Shown here: one piece after another, positions 9,089-16,536 of the stretch
Layout of the letters: each line of letters opens with the position of its first letter
Position numbering within the stretch: the stretch's first letter is position 1
DNA from: Microbulbifer yueqingensis
Lineage (GTDB): Bacteria > Pseudomonadota > Gammaproteobacteria > Pseudomonadales > Cellvibrionaceae
Length of the DNA: 64,000 nt
Direction: 5' to 3'
Assembly (NCBI RefSeq): GCF_900100355.1
Contig: NZ_FNFH01000001.1
Coordinates: forward strand, 62,001 to 126,000
Notes under the pieces: model-generated
What the model was told of the DNA's origin: nothing
Seen by the model: only the letters and a program-made list of their open reading frames with translations
The model's database searches: none
Made by a program: the position numbers and the translations under genes

Positions 9089-9255
9089 CAGCGGAGTTCC
9101 TTCCGTTCCGGATCATCTAAGGTTCCATAAGTGAACTCAGCTTAGAAGCAGTTGCTGTGCAATAAAATGGATCCGGCGACTATTCCACCGGGCAAATTAA
9201 CCAACAGCCGCTCAGCGGGTATCCGTCGCCAGAAATTACACAGGATTAATCCACC

Positions 9256-10842
9256 ATGAAGAATAATCCGCATCATCCTTATCACCCGATAATCTACGTC
9301 CGCGGTTTCGCGGCCACCCAATCCGAAATCGAAGCGGCGGTCGCCGATCCCTACATGGGATTCAATATCGGCTCTACCAAGACGCGCCTGGCCTGGACTG
9401 GCCAGGTCAAGCGCTTTCACTTCGAATCACCGCTGGTACGCCTGATGGGTGAACATGGGTACAGGGATGTGTTTGTCGACGGGAATGACCTGGTGGCAGG
9501 CGACTTTGCCGACCAGCCAATCCCTTATCAGTCCATCATTGTTTACCGTTACTACGATGAGGCCTCCAACGATTTTGGCAGCGGGGAAACCCCGCCTATT
9601 GAGCATTTCGCCCGGGGCCTGAACAAGCTGATTCTGCGATTACAGGACAAAGTCTGCGCAAACAAAAGAAATAATGTTTCACCCGAAGATTTCCGGGTCC
9701 ATCTTGTGGCGCACTCCATGGGAGGCCTGGTCTGCCGCGCCTTCCTGCAGAATAAGGGACTCGGAACAGAGAAAGCCCGCGCTGCAGTCGACAAGCTCTT
9801 CACCTACGCGACACCCCACAACGGTATCGATATGCGGATTGTCCGCAACGTGCCTGGCTGGTTGTCATTTGGCGACGCAAACAACTTCAACCGCGAGCGG
9901 ATGGCAAATTACCTTGACCTACCCAAAGGCGATGATGTCTCGATCGTCAAGCACTTCCCCCCTGAGAGAGTTTTCAACCTGATCGGTACCAACTCCCGGG
10001 ACTACTCCGTTCTCAGGGGCGCCTCCTCCTGGGCCGCGGGTGACGCGAGTGACGGCCTGGTGCGTATTGAGAATGCCACCACGCACGGCCCTGGGGCGGA
10101 TGGCAGGGACGTTACTTCACCACGCGCGTTCGTGCACAGAAGCCATTCGGGCCACTATGGCATTGTGAACTCTGAAGAGGGTTACCAGAACCTGACCCGT
10201 TTCTTGTTCGGCAAACTCCGCATTGACGGCATTCTCGATATCGACAACATCACCTTCCCGGCAGAACTGGACAAGTATCATGAGGAAAACAGGGCAGTGC
10301 GGGCCTCGTACCAGATTGAGTCCGCGGTGAGCGTAAGGAAATACCCATGGCAGATTACCCGCCGGGAGATTCGGGAAAACTCTGCAATCTTCCGGACTTA
10401 CGACCAGCTGTTCCCGGGCCAGCCCGGCACAAAGCGACCGCCCGACCGAAGCATGAGCCCGCACCTGTTTTCAGTCTTTCTCGATCCTGAAAAAAGCTGT
10501 AAAGCATCCAAGTCTGTCAGTCTGTTATGCGACCTCAAACTGCTTACACCCGATTACGAGGTGGATGGTGTTCTTTTCTTGAAACGTCACTATGAAGGTG
10601 GCGTTATCTACCAGAGGCAAATCCTGGTGGAGGCGATCCCCGATACCAACGCCGCCGGTGGCTGGCGCATTAAGTACGGCGACCAGGAAAACAATCCGGG
10701 CAAGGCTACCCTGGTCGCCGAGTCGCGGCCCCTGGGAGACGGAGACCCTGCTTCCGGGCTGGTTTTCAGCATCCCGATCCAGCAGAAATCCAGACCGGGC
10801 CTCCACGGCGCCCTGAGGGTCGAGGTCCGGCCATGGAGCTGA
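9256..10842 (+). CDS. signal-less alpha/beta-hydrolase lipase (effector-like)
   Basis: A 528-residue protein that opens directly with an alpha/beta-hydrolase core (HPIIYVRGF) and has no signal peptide. The nucleophile elbow AHSMGG (Ser154) replaces the canonical GxSxG first Gly with Ala, as in several lipase families. YATPHNGID, SDGLVRIENA and HRSHSGHYGIVNS (likely catalytic His) follow in the order seen in esterase/lipase proteins. The last ~170 residues form a separate beta-rich domain of unknown role. It probably cleaves phospholipid or another acyl ester. The divergent partner acts on cell wall, so the pair looks like envelope-attacking enzymes. No adjacent immunity-type gene was identified. 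Confidence 0.78.
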   Translation: MKNNPHHPYHPIIYVRGFAATQSEIEAAVADPYMGFNIGSTKTRLAWTGQVKRFHFESPLVRLMGEHGYRDVFVDGNDLVAGDFADQPIPYQSIIVYRYYDEASNDFGSGETPPIEHFARGLNKLILRLQDKVCANKRNNVSPEDFRVHLVAHSMGGLVCRAFLQNKGLGTEKARAAVDKLFTYATPHNGIDMRIVRNVPGWLSFGDANNFNRERMANYLDLPKGDDVSIVKHFPPERVFNLIGTNSRDYSVLRGASSWAAGDASDGLVRIENATTHGPGADGRDVTSPRAFVHRSHSGHYGIVNSEEGYQNLTRFLFGKLRIDGILDIDNITFPAELDKYHEENRAVRASYQIESAVSVRKYPWQITRREIRENSAIFRTYDQLFPGQPGTKRPPDRSMSPHLFSVFLDPEKSCKASKSVSLLCDLKLLTPDYEVDGVLFLKRHYEGGVIYQRQILVEAIPDTNAAGGWRIKYGDQENNPGKATLVAESRPLGDGDPASGLVFSIPIQQKSRPGLHGALRVEVRPWS

Positions 10843-10899
10843 TTAACGGTACAGGCGAGACCTGAGACCACCTTCAATCAGTGGTTGTCCGTTTTATCT

Positions 10900-11120
10900 C
10901 CCGCCGCTACCTGCGTGAAGACAAGCGTGGAGCCCTCGACTGCAAACTGCCACCAATCCTCGAGCGCCTGCAGATAGCCCCCAGGCGCTGGCTCTACCTC
11001 AGCCGGCACTTCGGGAGCCGCTTCAAAAGCCTGGTGGGCAGCGCCTGTGAGAACCTTGGCAAGCACTGGTCTCATGGCTTCCGCGATTGCGAACTCTTCC
11101 TTTCGCCGCCGCCTACCCCG
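10900..11120 (+). pseudogene. RAYT transposase remnant A (C-terminal end only)
   Basis: The translated stretch RRYLREDKRGALDCKLPPI...LERLQIAPRRWLYLS...FKSLVGSAC...LGKHWSHGFRDCELFLSPPPT matches the last ~75 residues of the intact transposase at 14775-15761 with scattered substitutions. The HUH domain is missing and there is no sensible start; upstream is lipase 3' flank. It is directly followed by a copy of the downstream tail. Confidence 0.8.
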
Positions 11121-11307
11121 CCCTGCCCCTCTAACAAAGCGCCGCCCGTAATGCCTATGCAGCCTTCCCGTGCCTGAGAAGACCGCTCTGGTACGTAAAC
11201 CCACCCTATCAGCATCTTAGCCCTGATAGACCGCTTTCCCGAATTCACCCTCACTTAGAGGAAGACTCTTCAGCCCGATACCTCCAGTTGGTGTGTGTCC
11301 TCTTTAT
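11121..11307 (+). repeat. RAYT downstream tail, copy A
   Basis: This copy aligns along its full length with the tails at 12432-12628 and 15762-15949. Shared landmarks, in order: AAAGCGCCGCCCGTAATGCC, CTATGCAGCCTTCC, GCCTGAGAAGACC, TTCACCCTCAC, CTTCAGCCCGATACC and CAGTTGGTGTGTGTCCT. It ends at a T-rich stretch (TCTTTAT). The small hairpin seen in the intact copy is degraded here. No open frame is conserved across copies, so it looks like a non-coding, element-borne sequence. Confidence 0.75.
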
Positions 11308-11382
11308 CTCCGTGCCGGGGATTGGGGAAAAGCGCAGCCGCTGAGTAAACTTACCGCAGTTTGCAACAGAGGGTGTGTCGCT

Positions 11383-12057
11383 ATGCGCTATGCCATCGCA
11401 GTTCTGTTCAGCTTGGCCGTCGGGCTGGCGTGGGCGGATGATCGGGTGAGGTCCCTGCCCAGCGGCGCCTCACAAATACTTATAGGCGGCCAGACGTATT
11501 ACTATTGGGTAGGTTCTTTCTACCGGCCGGCCGCAGGGGGCTTTATCCGCGTGGAATCCCCGGTGGGCGCGCGGGTGCCGAATGTTCCCGGCAGCAGCGG
11601 TACCTTCACCATGGGTGGTGAGCGCTACTATGTTACTTCCAATGGCACCTTCTTCGTATACGAACCTGACGGTGACGACTTCACGGTCGTAACCCCGCCT
11701 TATGGCTGGCGCGACTACTACAGCGCACCGCAGAGAATTACCTCACTTGCGCCGCCGACTGCGGTTCCGGCTCCTGCTCCGGTAGCGCCGCCGGCTCCGG
11801 AAATACGCCAAGCCTATCCGCCCCCCCCGCCGGCGTATCGCGGCGGCGGTTACTACGGGACCTACCGCAGTGATTACGGGGGCTATTATGGGCGCTACCG
11901 TTTCCGTGACGATATCGGTCTCGGAAGCTACCGCGAGCTCCAGTCGAAATGCCGTCGCATCGCCTCGGATCAATCGCGTCGCGCCAAAGTTGGTCCCTAC
12001 CGCCGCGAGCCGGGCACCTACCGAGAGGAGTACGCACGTTGCCTGCGCTATTACTAG
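11383..12057 (+). CDS. secreted DUF6515-like protein, proline- and tyrosine-rich
   Basis: A 224-residue protein. The ATG at 11383 was chosen because it begins a clean signal peptide (RYAIAVLFSLAVGLAWADD). The N-terminal half (about 30-110) is a compact beta-rich domain (ILIGGQTYYYWVGSFYRP, MGGERYYVTSNGTFFVYEPDGDDFTVVTPPYG) resembling DUF6515 proteins. A proline/alanine linker (about 120-150) leads to a Gly/Tyr-rich segment and a C-terminal basic part with a Cys pair (LQSKCRRIA, EYARCLRYY). Probably periplasmic or surface-associated; function unknown. It sits between two RAYT remnants, which suggests local shuffling rather than operon membership. Confidence 0.72.
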   Translation: MRYAIAVLFSLAVGLAWADDRVRSLPSGASQILIGGQTYYYWVGSFYRPAAGGFIRVESPVGARVPNVPGSSGTFTMGGERYYVTSNGTFFVYEPDGDDFTVVTPPYGWRDYYSAPQRITSLAPPTAVPAPAPVAPPAPEIRQAYPPPPPAYRGGGYYGTYRSDYGGYYGRYRFRDDIGLGSYRELQSKCRRIASDQSRRAKVGPYRREPGTYREEYARCLRYY

Positions 12058-12120
12058 CAACCTCTGACCAGTGCGGCTCAATGAGCTGGCTTGCACGGTA
12101 CTTTGCCAAGTAGTTCTTCA

Positions 12121-12431
12121 CCAGGGACGGGATCTAGCCCACAGATCCGATGCCCGCGGGCATCCCCTTCCGGCTGCAGGGCTTTATAGAGATGATGGAC
12201 GGGAGCGGCCGCTGCCTGCGTAAAGACAAGCGCGGGGCCATCGACAGCGAACTGCCACCCATCGAGCGCCTACAGATTCATCCCAGGCACTGGCTGTACC
12301 TCAACTGGCACCTCGAGAGTCGATTCAAAAGCCTGGTGGGTAGCCCCACGCTGTACGCGGCGCGTGTGAGCAACTCGGCAAGCGCAGGGCCCATGGCGTT
12401 CGCGATTGCGAGCGCCTCCTTTCCCCGTTAG
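12121..12431 (+). pseudogene. RAYT transposase remnant B (C-terminal third, frameshifted)
   Basis: From CCAGGGACGGGATC onward the DNA follows the 3' third of the intact transposase gene. The translation MPAGIPFRLQGFIEMMDG...SELPPIERLQIHPRHWLYLN...FKSLVGS matches it, with one codon lost in PPILERL, a deletion near the start, and a frameshift after FKSLVG. The HUH catalytic domain is absent. It is followed at once by a tail copy. The gap 12058-12120 shows nothing. Confidence 0.8.
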
Positions 12432-12628
12432 CTACCTAACCCTTCCCTTTTAAAAAAGCTCCAGCCTTAATGCCTATGCAGGCCGCCTGTGCCCGAAAAG
12501 ACTATGCTGGCGCGTAATGCCGCATTCTAAATATCTTGGCCGAGTTAGCTCCCCCGCCCTGATGTCACCCTCACGTTGAAGAAGGCTATACGGCCCGATA
12601 CCTTCAGTTAGTGGGTGTCCTTTTATTG
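12432..12628 (+). repeat. RAYT downstream tail, copy B
   Basis: Same order of landmarks as copies A and C: TAATGCCTATGCAGGCC, CCCGAAAAGAC, GTCACCCTCACG, GAAGGCTATACGGCCCGATA, CCTTCAGTTAGTGGGTGTCC, then TTTTATTG. The small hairpin keeps a GGC/GCC stem although its loop differs from copy C. The tail ends about 118 bases before the next gene. Confidence 0.75.
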
Positions 12629-12746
12629 TTTTTTTATTGCTTTCTGTTTGCGAGTTAAGTAGCGCTGGTACACTGCTGCGACAGATGAAAATAATGTCTA
12701 CGCAATACAGGGGAAAACCCTTAACTTAAAAATACAAGGAGCTGTA

Positions 12747-14504
12747 GTGAAATTTCTTCGAATAATGCACCTGGCGCTATTGCCCATAGCCTGCCTTTCC
12801 TCGCCGGTTTCTGCGCAAGTTACCACGGAGTTACGATACTCGGCGGAGTACTACGTTGGTGCTTACGCCGGCCCCGTCGCCATCGCGGATCTCAATAACG
12901 ATGGCATCAACGATATTGTTGCCAATACCGATGCCGGATCTTCCAATGAAGAGGTCAGGGCGAAGTTGTTGGTATTTCTTCTGGATGCTGACGGGGAGCT
13001 GCTGGCCACAGAGAAATATTCCCTAAGCCTTGTCGGTGTGGCTGGGGCTAATCCCGTATCACTAACCACCGGCGACTTCAATGGTGATGGCTTGCAGGAT
13101 GTCGCGGTTGGATTTGATCGCCGCTACATAGAGATCTGGCACCAAGGCACGGATGGAAAACTTTCTTCAGCAGACATCATTTATACCGAAAAGTCAACGA
13201 GGATTATCGCCGGGGACTTGAATGGTGATGGGCTGGACGATATCGCGGGTGTGGGGTATGTGCGCGATGATGTGGGGGTGTTTTTCCAGCAGGATGGTGC
13301 GATTCGGCATGAGGTTGCCTTGCAGGTGGCGCCGGTGGATGCGCGCAATGACATCCGGATCGGTGACGTTACCGGAGACGGTCTTCCAGACATTGTGGTC
13401 CTCGCAGGTGCCGAAGCTCCGGGTCCGGTTGCCGTTATAGCGGCTGATGGCCAGGGTGGCTTCCTGCCGGCAGCCTTTTATGGAGAGTCCACCCATGAGC
13501 GCGGCAGGGGTCTGACGATTGCCGACCTCAACAGCGATGGCCGCAACGATGTGGCAATGACCTATGGCGGCAACTACCCCGATGCTTATGTGGCATTGTT
13601 TCATCAGGGCCTAGATGGTTCCCTCTCCAAAGCAGGCGCCCTGCCAAGCCTCGACCTACCGGGACCGATCATCACCGCAGACCTGAACGAGGACCTGAAG
13701 GACGACCTGGTGCTGCTACATAATGGCTGGCAGCATCTGGGACATTTCCAGCAGGCGGAGGACGGCAACTTCTGGGCCGAAGCGCTGTATAGCGATCCCA
13801 TCTATGCGTCCCTTTACCACACTCAGGGGCTGGTATCGGGTGATGTGAACAGCGACGGTTTCGTGGATGTGCTGTACACGGACTATTACAACGTGATCGT
13901 GCTGCTTGGGGGCGGTGTCGGCGGAATGCCACCGGTGGCAAACGCCGGCAGTGATCGTCTGGGGGTGTTCGGCGGGCATACCGTGGTGCTCGATGGCAGC
14001 GGTTCATACGATCCGGATGGCGCCAACCTGTCGTACCAGTGGACGCAGGTGAGCGGGACGCGGGTCAACCTGAGTAGTGACAGCATTGCCAGTCCGGAGA
14101 TCATTACCCCCGTTATCGATGCCGGGGCTGAGGAAAGCCTGGTGTTTGAATTACGGGTGGTGGATGACAATGGCATGACCGATGAGGACAGCGTGACGGT
14201 TCTGGTGTGGGGCAATCACCCACCGGTCGCCGAGGCCGGCGACCCACAGACCGTTAGCCAGGGCGAGAGGGTGTACTTAAGCGGCAACGCGTCAGAGGAC
14301 CAGGACGGCTATATCAAGACTGGTTACTGGGAGCAGCTGTCCGGCCCCGGCGTCAGCCTGATTGCCAACGATAGAAGTACGACTTCATTCACTGCGCCAA
14401 AACTGAAGGGCGCAAAACAGGCCGATCTGGTGTTTGAATACACCGTGACGGATGATCAGGGTGCCACCGGTAGTGATCAGGTGGTGATTACCGTCGTCAA
14501 GTGA
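12747..14504 (+). CDS. secreted FG-GAP/VCBS repeat protein with two PKD-like domains
   Basis: A 585-residue protein starting at a GTG with an AAGGAG site. It has a signal peptide (to about residue 24, SSPVSAQ). About residues 40-390 carry seven FG-GAP-type blades, each with a calcium-binding core: DLNNDGIND, DFNGDGLQD, DLNGDGLDD, DVTGDGLPD, DLNSDGRND, a degenerate DLNEDLKDD, and DVNSDGFVD. Two PKD/REJ-like immunoglobulin-fold domains follow (about 400-490 and 495-585: PPVANAGSD, LDGSGSYDPDG, PPVAEAGDP, VTDDQGATG). This is the architecture of a propeller-type surface or adhesion protein; no catalytic domain or anchoring signal is visible. It has its own terminator and lies between RAYT copies. 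Confidence 0.85.
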   Translation: MKFLRIMHLALLPIACLSSPVSAQVTTELRYSAEYYVGAYAGPVAIADLNNDGINDIVANTDAGSSNEEVRAKLLVFLLDADGELLATEKYSLSLVGVAGANPVSLTTGDFNGDGLQDVAVGFDRRYIEIWHQGTDGKLSSADIIYTEKSTRIIAGDLNGDGLDDIAGVGYVRDDVGVFFQQDGAIRHEVALQVAPVDARNDIRIGDVTGDGLPDIVVLAGAEAPGPVAVIAADGQGGFLPAAFYGESTHERGRGLTIADLNSDGRNDVAMTYGGNYPDAYVALFHQGLDGSLSKAGALPSLDLPGPIITADLNEDLKDDLVLLHNGWQHLGHFQQAEDGNFWAEALYSDPIYASLYHTQGLVSGDVNSDGFVDVLYTDYYNVIVLLGGGVGGMPPVANAGSDRLGVFGGHTVVLDGSGSYDPDGANLSYQWTQVSGTRVNLSSDSIASPEIITPVIDAGAEESLVFELRVVDDNGMTDEDSVTVLVWGNHPPVAEAGDPQTVSQGERVYLSGNASEDQDGYIKTGYWEQLSGPGVSLIANDRSTTSFTAPKLKGAKQADLVFEYTVTDDQGATGSDQVVITVVK

Positions 14505-14508
14505 GGTG

Positions 14509-14545
14509 TTGCCCGGCTGGACGGGTTCAACTACCAGCCGGGCAA
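14509..14545 (+). terminator. hairpin terminator after the FG-GAP gene
   Basis: A 12-bp perfect stem (TTGCCCGGCTGG with its complement at 14534-14545) and a 13-base loop, starting five bases after the stop codon; the 3' side continues TATACTCTT rather than a pure T run. Confidence 0.7.
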
Positions 14546-14603
14546 TATACTCTTGGCTATCAAATCATGGGGTAAACGGCTTGCATAAATGCGGAGCCTG
14601 GCA

Positions 14604-14631
14604 CCATGGGCTGTAAGCACACAACCCATGG
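14604..14631 (+). repeat. hairpin upstream of the intact RAYT gene
   Basis: An inverted repeat CCATGGG (14604-14610) with CCCATGG (14625-14631) and a 14-base loop, 143 bases before the transposase start. It may be part of the element's left end, but the decayed copies lack this region, so it cannot be tested within the window. Confidence 0.4.
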
Positions 14632-14774
14632 AGACTAGGCAATGAGCATTACCCTGATGGACTTCCAGCAACACAGGACACCCAACAAACATAAAGCATT
14701 CACCGCCAGAGCTATTGAGCTTTCTGCGGGCACAGGCAAAATACTGTACATGTATCCAGACCTTTTGCCCAGCG

Positions 14775-15761
14775 ATGACCAGAGCCCGTACAACTCTTAT
14801 CTGCCCGAGCACCACGCCGTACTACCACTGCGTATCACGCTGTGTACGGCGAGCATTCTTGTGCGGGCGGGACGATCGCACTGGACAGTGCTTTGAGCAT
14901 CGACGGCAATGGATAGAGGACCGGATGTTGGAGCTAGGGCGGGTTTTTGCCCTGGATATCTGCGCTTATGCGGTAATGAGCAATCACTACCATGTGGTCC
15001 TGCACATCAACTCCGCGAAGGCGGACAGCAGGGAACTTCACGAAGTGGTGGAGCGCTGGCATCGGCTCTACAAGGGCTCCCTACTCTCCCAGCGCTTTTT
15101 GCGCGGTGAACTACTGGGCTCGGCAGAGCATGTCCGCCTCTCAGAGGTCGCGGAGGGCTGGCGTACACGACTTGCAGATATCAGCTGGTTTATGCGTTCA
15201 CTCAACGAGTCCATCGCCCGCGAGGCCAACCGTGAGGACCAGTGCACGGGCCGCTTCTGGGAGGGGCGTTTCAAGTCCCAGGCACTCCTGGACGAACGGG
15301 CCCTGGCAGCCTGCATGGCTTATGTGGACCTGAACCCGATCCGGGCCAAGATAGCGAAAACACCGGAAGCATCAGACCATACTTCCGTCAAGCAACGCAT
15401 TACTGCGGCCAGGGACGGGATCCAGCCTGAAGAGCTGATGCCCTTCGCCGGCAATCCCCGGGATTCGATGCCGGCGGGCATCCCCTTCCGGCTGCAGGAC
15501 TATATAGAGTTGGTGGACTGGAGCGGCCGTTACCTGCGTGAAGGCAAGCGAGGAGCCATCGCCAGCGAACTGCCACCCATCCTCGAGCGCCTGCAGATAG
15601 ACCCCAGGCACTGGCTATATCTCAATCAGCAATTCGAGAGTCGCTTCAAAAGCCTGGTGGGTAGCGCCCACGCTGTCCGCGGCGCCTGTGAGCAGCTCGG
15701 CAAGCGCTGGGCTCATGGGATTCGAGACTGTGAGCGATTCCTTTCACCACCAGCTACCTAG
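14775..15761 (+). CDS. REP-associated tyrosine transposase (RAYT, Y1/HUH family), intact
   Basis: A 328-residue single-strand DNA transposase. The ATG at 14775 (MTRARTTLICPSTTPYYHCV) matches the usual start of this family; the open frame extends 20 codons upstream without similarity. The HUH metal-binding motif is HYHVVLH (His71, His73), the likely catalytic tyrosine is Tyr183 in MAYVDLNPIRAK, and GRFWEGRFKSQ (159-169) is a family block. The C-terminal ~100 residues (PPILERLQIDPRHWLYL, FKSLVGSA) are the part preserved in the decayed copies. Such enzymes cut and join at hairpins, classically REP sequences, and usually occur once per genome; here there are several copies. The element is plausibly active since no lesion is visible. 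Confidence 0.9.
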   Translation: MTRARTTLICPSTTPYYHCVSRCVRRAFLCGRDDRTGQCFEHRRQWIEDRMLELGRVFALDICAYAVMSNHYHVVLHINSAKADSRELHEVVERWHRLYKGSLLSQRFLRGELLGSAEHVRLSEVAEGWRTRLADISWFMRSLNESIAREANREDQCTGRFWEGRFKSQALLDERALAACMAYVDLNPIRAKIAKTPEASDHTSVKQRITAARDGIQPEELMPFAGNPRDSMPAGIPFRLQDYIELVDWSGRYLREGKRGAIASELPPILERLQIDPRHWLYLNQQFESRFKSLVGSAHAVRGACEQLGKRWAHGIRDCERFLSPPAT

Positions 15762-15949
15762 CCCTCCCCTTCTAAGAAAGCGCCACCCGTAACGCCTATG
15801 CAGCCTTCCTGTACCTGAAAAGGCCCCTTTGGCGCATAAAGCCACACTTCAGGCATTTCTCCCCAGTTAGAGCGTCTACCGGAACTCACCCTCGCATAGA
15901 GAAAGGCTGTTCAGCCGGATATCCTCAGTTGGTGGGTGTCCTTTTTATT
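15762..15949 (+). repeat. RAYT downstream tail, copy C (with the intact gene)
   Basis: It begins directly at the transposase stop codon. Landmarks: GAAAGCGCCACCCGTAACGCC, CTATGCAGCCTTCCTGTACC, TGAAAAGGCC, ACTCACCCTCGC, then a perfect small hairpin GGCTG-tt-CAGCC (15905-15916), TCAGTTGGTGGGTGTCC and TTTTTATT. Because three other copies stop at the same T-rich point, about 15941-15949 is taken as the right boundary of the repeated unit. Confidence 0.78.
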
Positions 15950-15958
15950 GCAATACTC

Positions 15959-16153
15959 TGGCATCGGCTGCACAAGCGCTCCCTGCTCTCTCAGCGCTCA
16001 CTGCGCGGCGAAACTCTGGGAGCAGCAGAGCATGCCCACCTCTCGGAGGTCGCGGAAAGCTGGCGTTCACGACTTGCCGATATCAGCTGGTTTATGCCTT
16101 ACCTCAACGAGTCCCTCGCCCGCGAGGCCAATCGGGAGGACGGGTGCAGCGGC
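15959..16153 (+). pseudogene. RAYT transposase remnant D (middle segment)
   Basis: The translation WHRLHKRSLLSQRSLRGETL...LSEVAESWRSRLADISWFM...LNESLAREANREDGCSG matches about residues 95-158 of the intact transposase. It starts abruptly nine bases after the right end of tail C and stops matching just before the GRFWEG block, so both HUH and tyrosine motifs are absent. The open frame that contains it (to 16297) runs on into unrelated sequence. From 16154 to 16536 there is no other gene; a hairpin at 16353-16370 is listed separately. Confidence 0.8.
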
Positions 16154-16352
16154 CCTACTTTAGAACAAGCCAGCCTGCCGCTGCGGGCGCTACATGTCGT
16201 CAAAGAAGCCCTGAACAAATATGGCCAAGAAGCTCATAAATTGATCGGTTTGCTATTTCAGGAGAAATCCAGGGTTATCACCCACTTTCACGAATGAACA
16301 GTCCGACCCATTGCTGAATTCGAAAGTTGCGGAGCGGAAGCGAGAGTAATAG

Positions 16353-16370
16353 GAGGGGCGAACGCCCCTC
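16353..16370. terminator. short GC hairpin, possible terminator
   Basis: A perfect 8-bp inverted repeat GAGGGGCG-aa-CGCCCCTC, followed on the plus strand by TCTT. It stands between the transposase remnant and the DUF262 gene and may separate their transcription; the loop of two bases is short for a terminator. Confidence 0.4.
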
Positions 16371-16536
16371 TCTTGGAGTTCTGTCAATAACTATACGGTT
16401 TGCGTTACAATTTACGACAGAGCTAGATCCAAGCACCATACACATATCGCTAACAAGTGTAATAGAAAACCGAAAAGTAATAGCATATCGGTGTTAGTTC
16501 AGAGAATCATTAAGCACAGTAATCTTAGGGAAAAAA

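Noticed and set aside
7109-10842. Prophage lysis module
   Set aside because: No holin, spanin or structural phage gene nearby, and the lipase does not fit; kept as an effector-like pair instead.
15929-16297. Open frame of 122 codons as a real gene
   Set aside because: It joins tail sequence, a RAYT internal fragment and unrelated sequence; a remnant, not a gene.
16154-16536. att site duplication from tRNA-Pro at the far side of the DUF262 gene
   Set aside because: No repeat of the tRNA 3' end was found there by eye.
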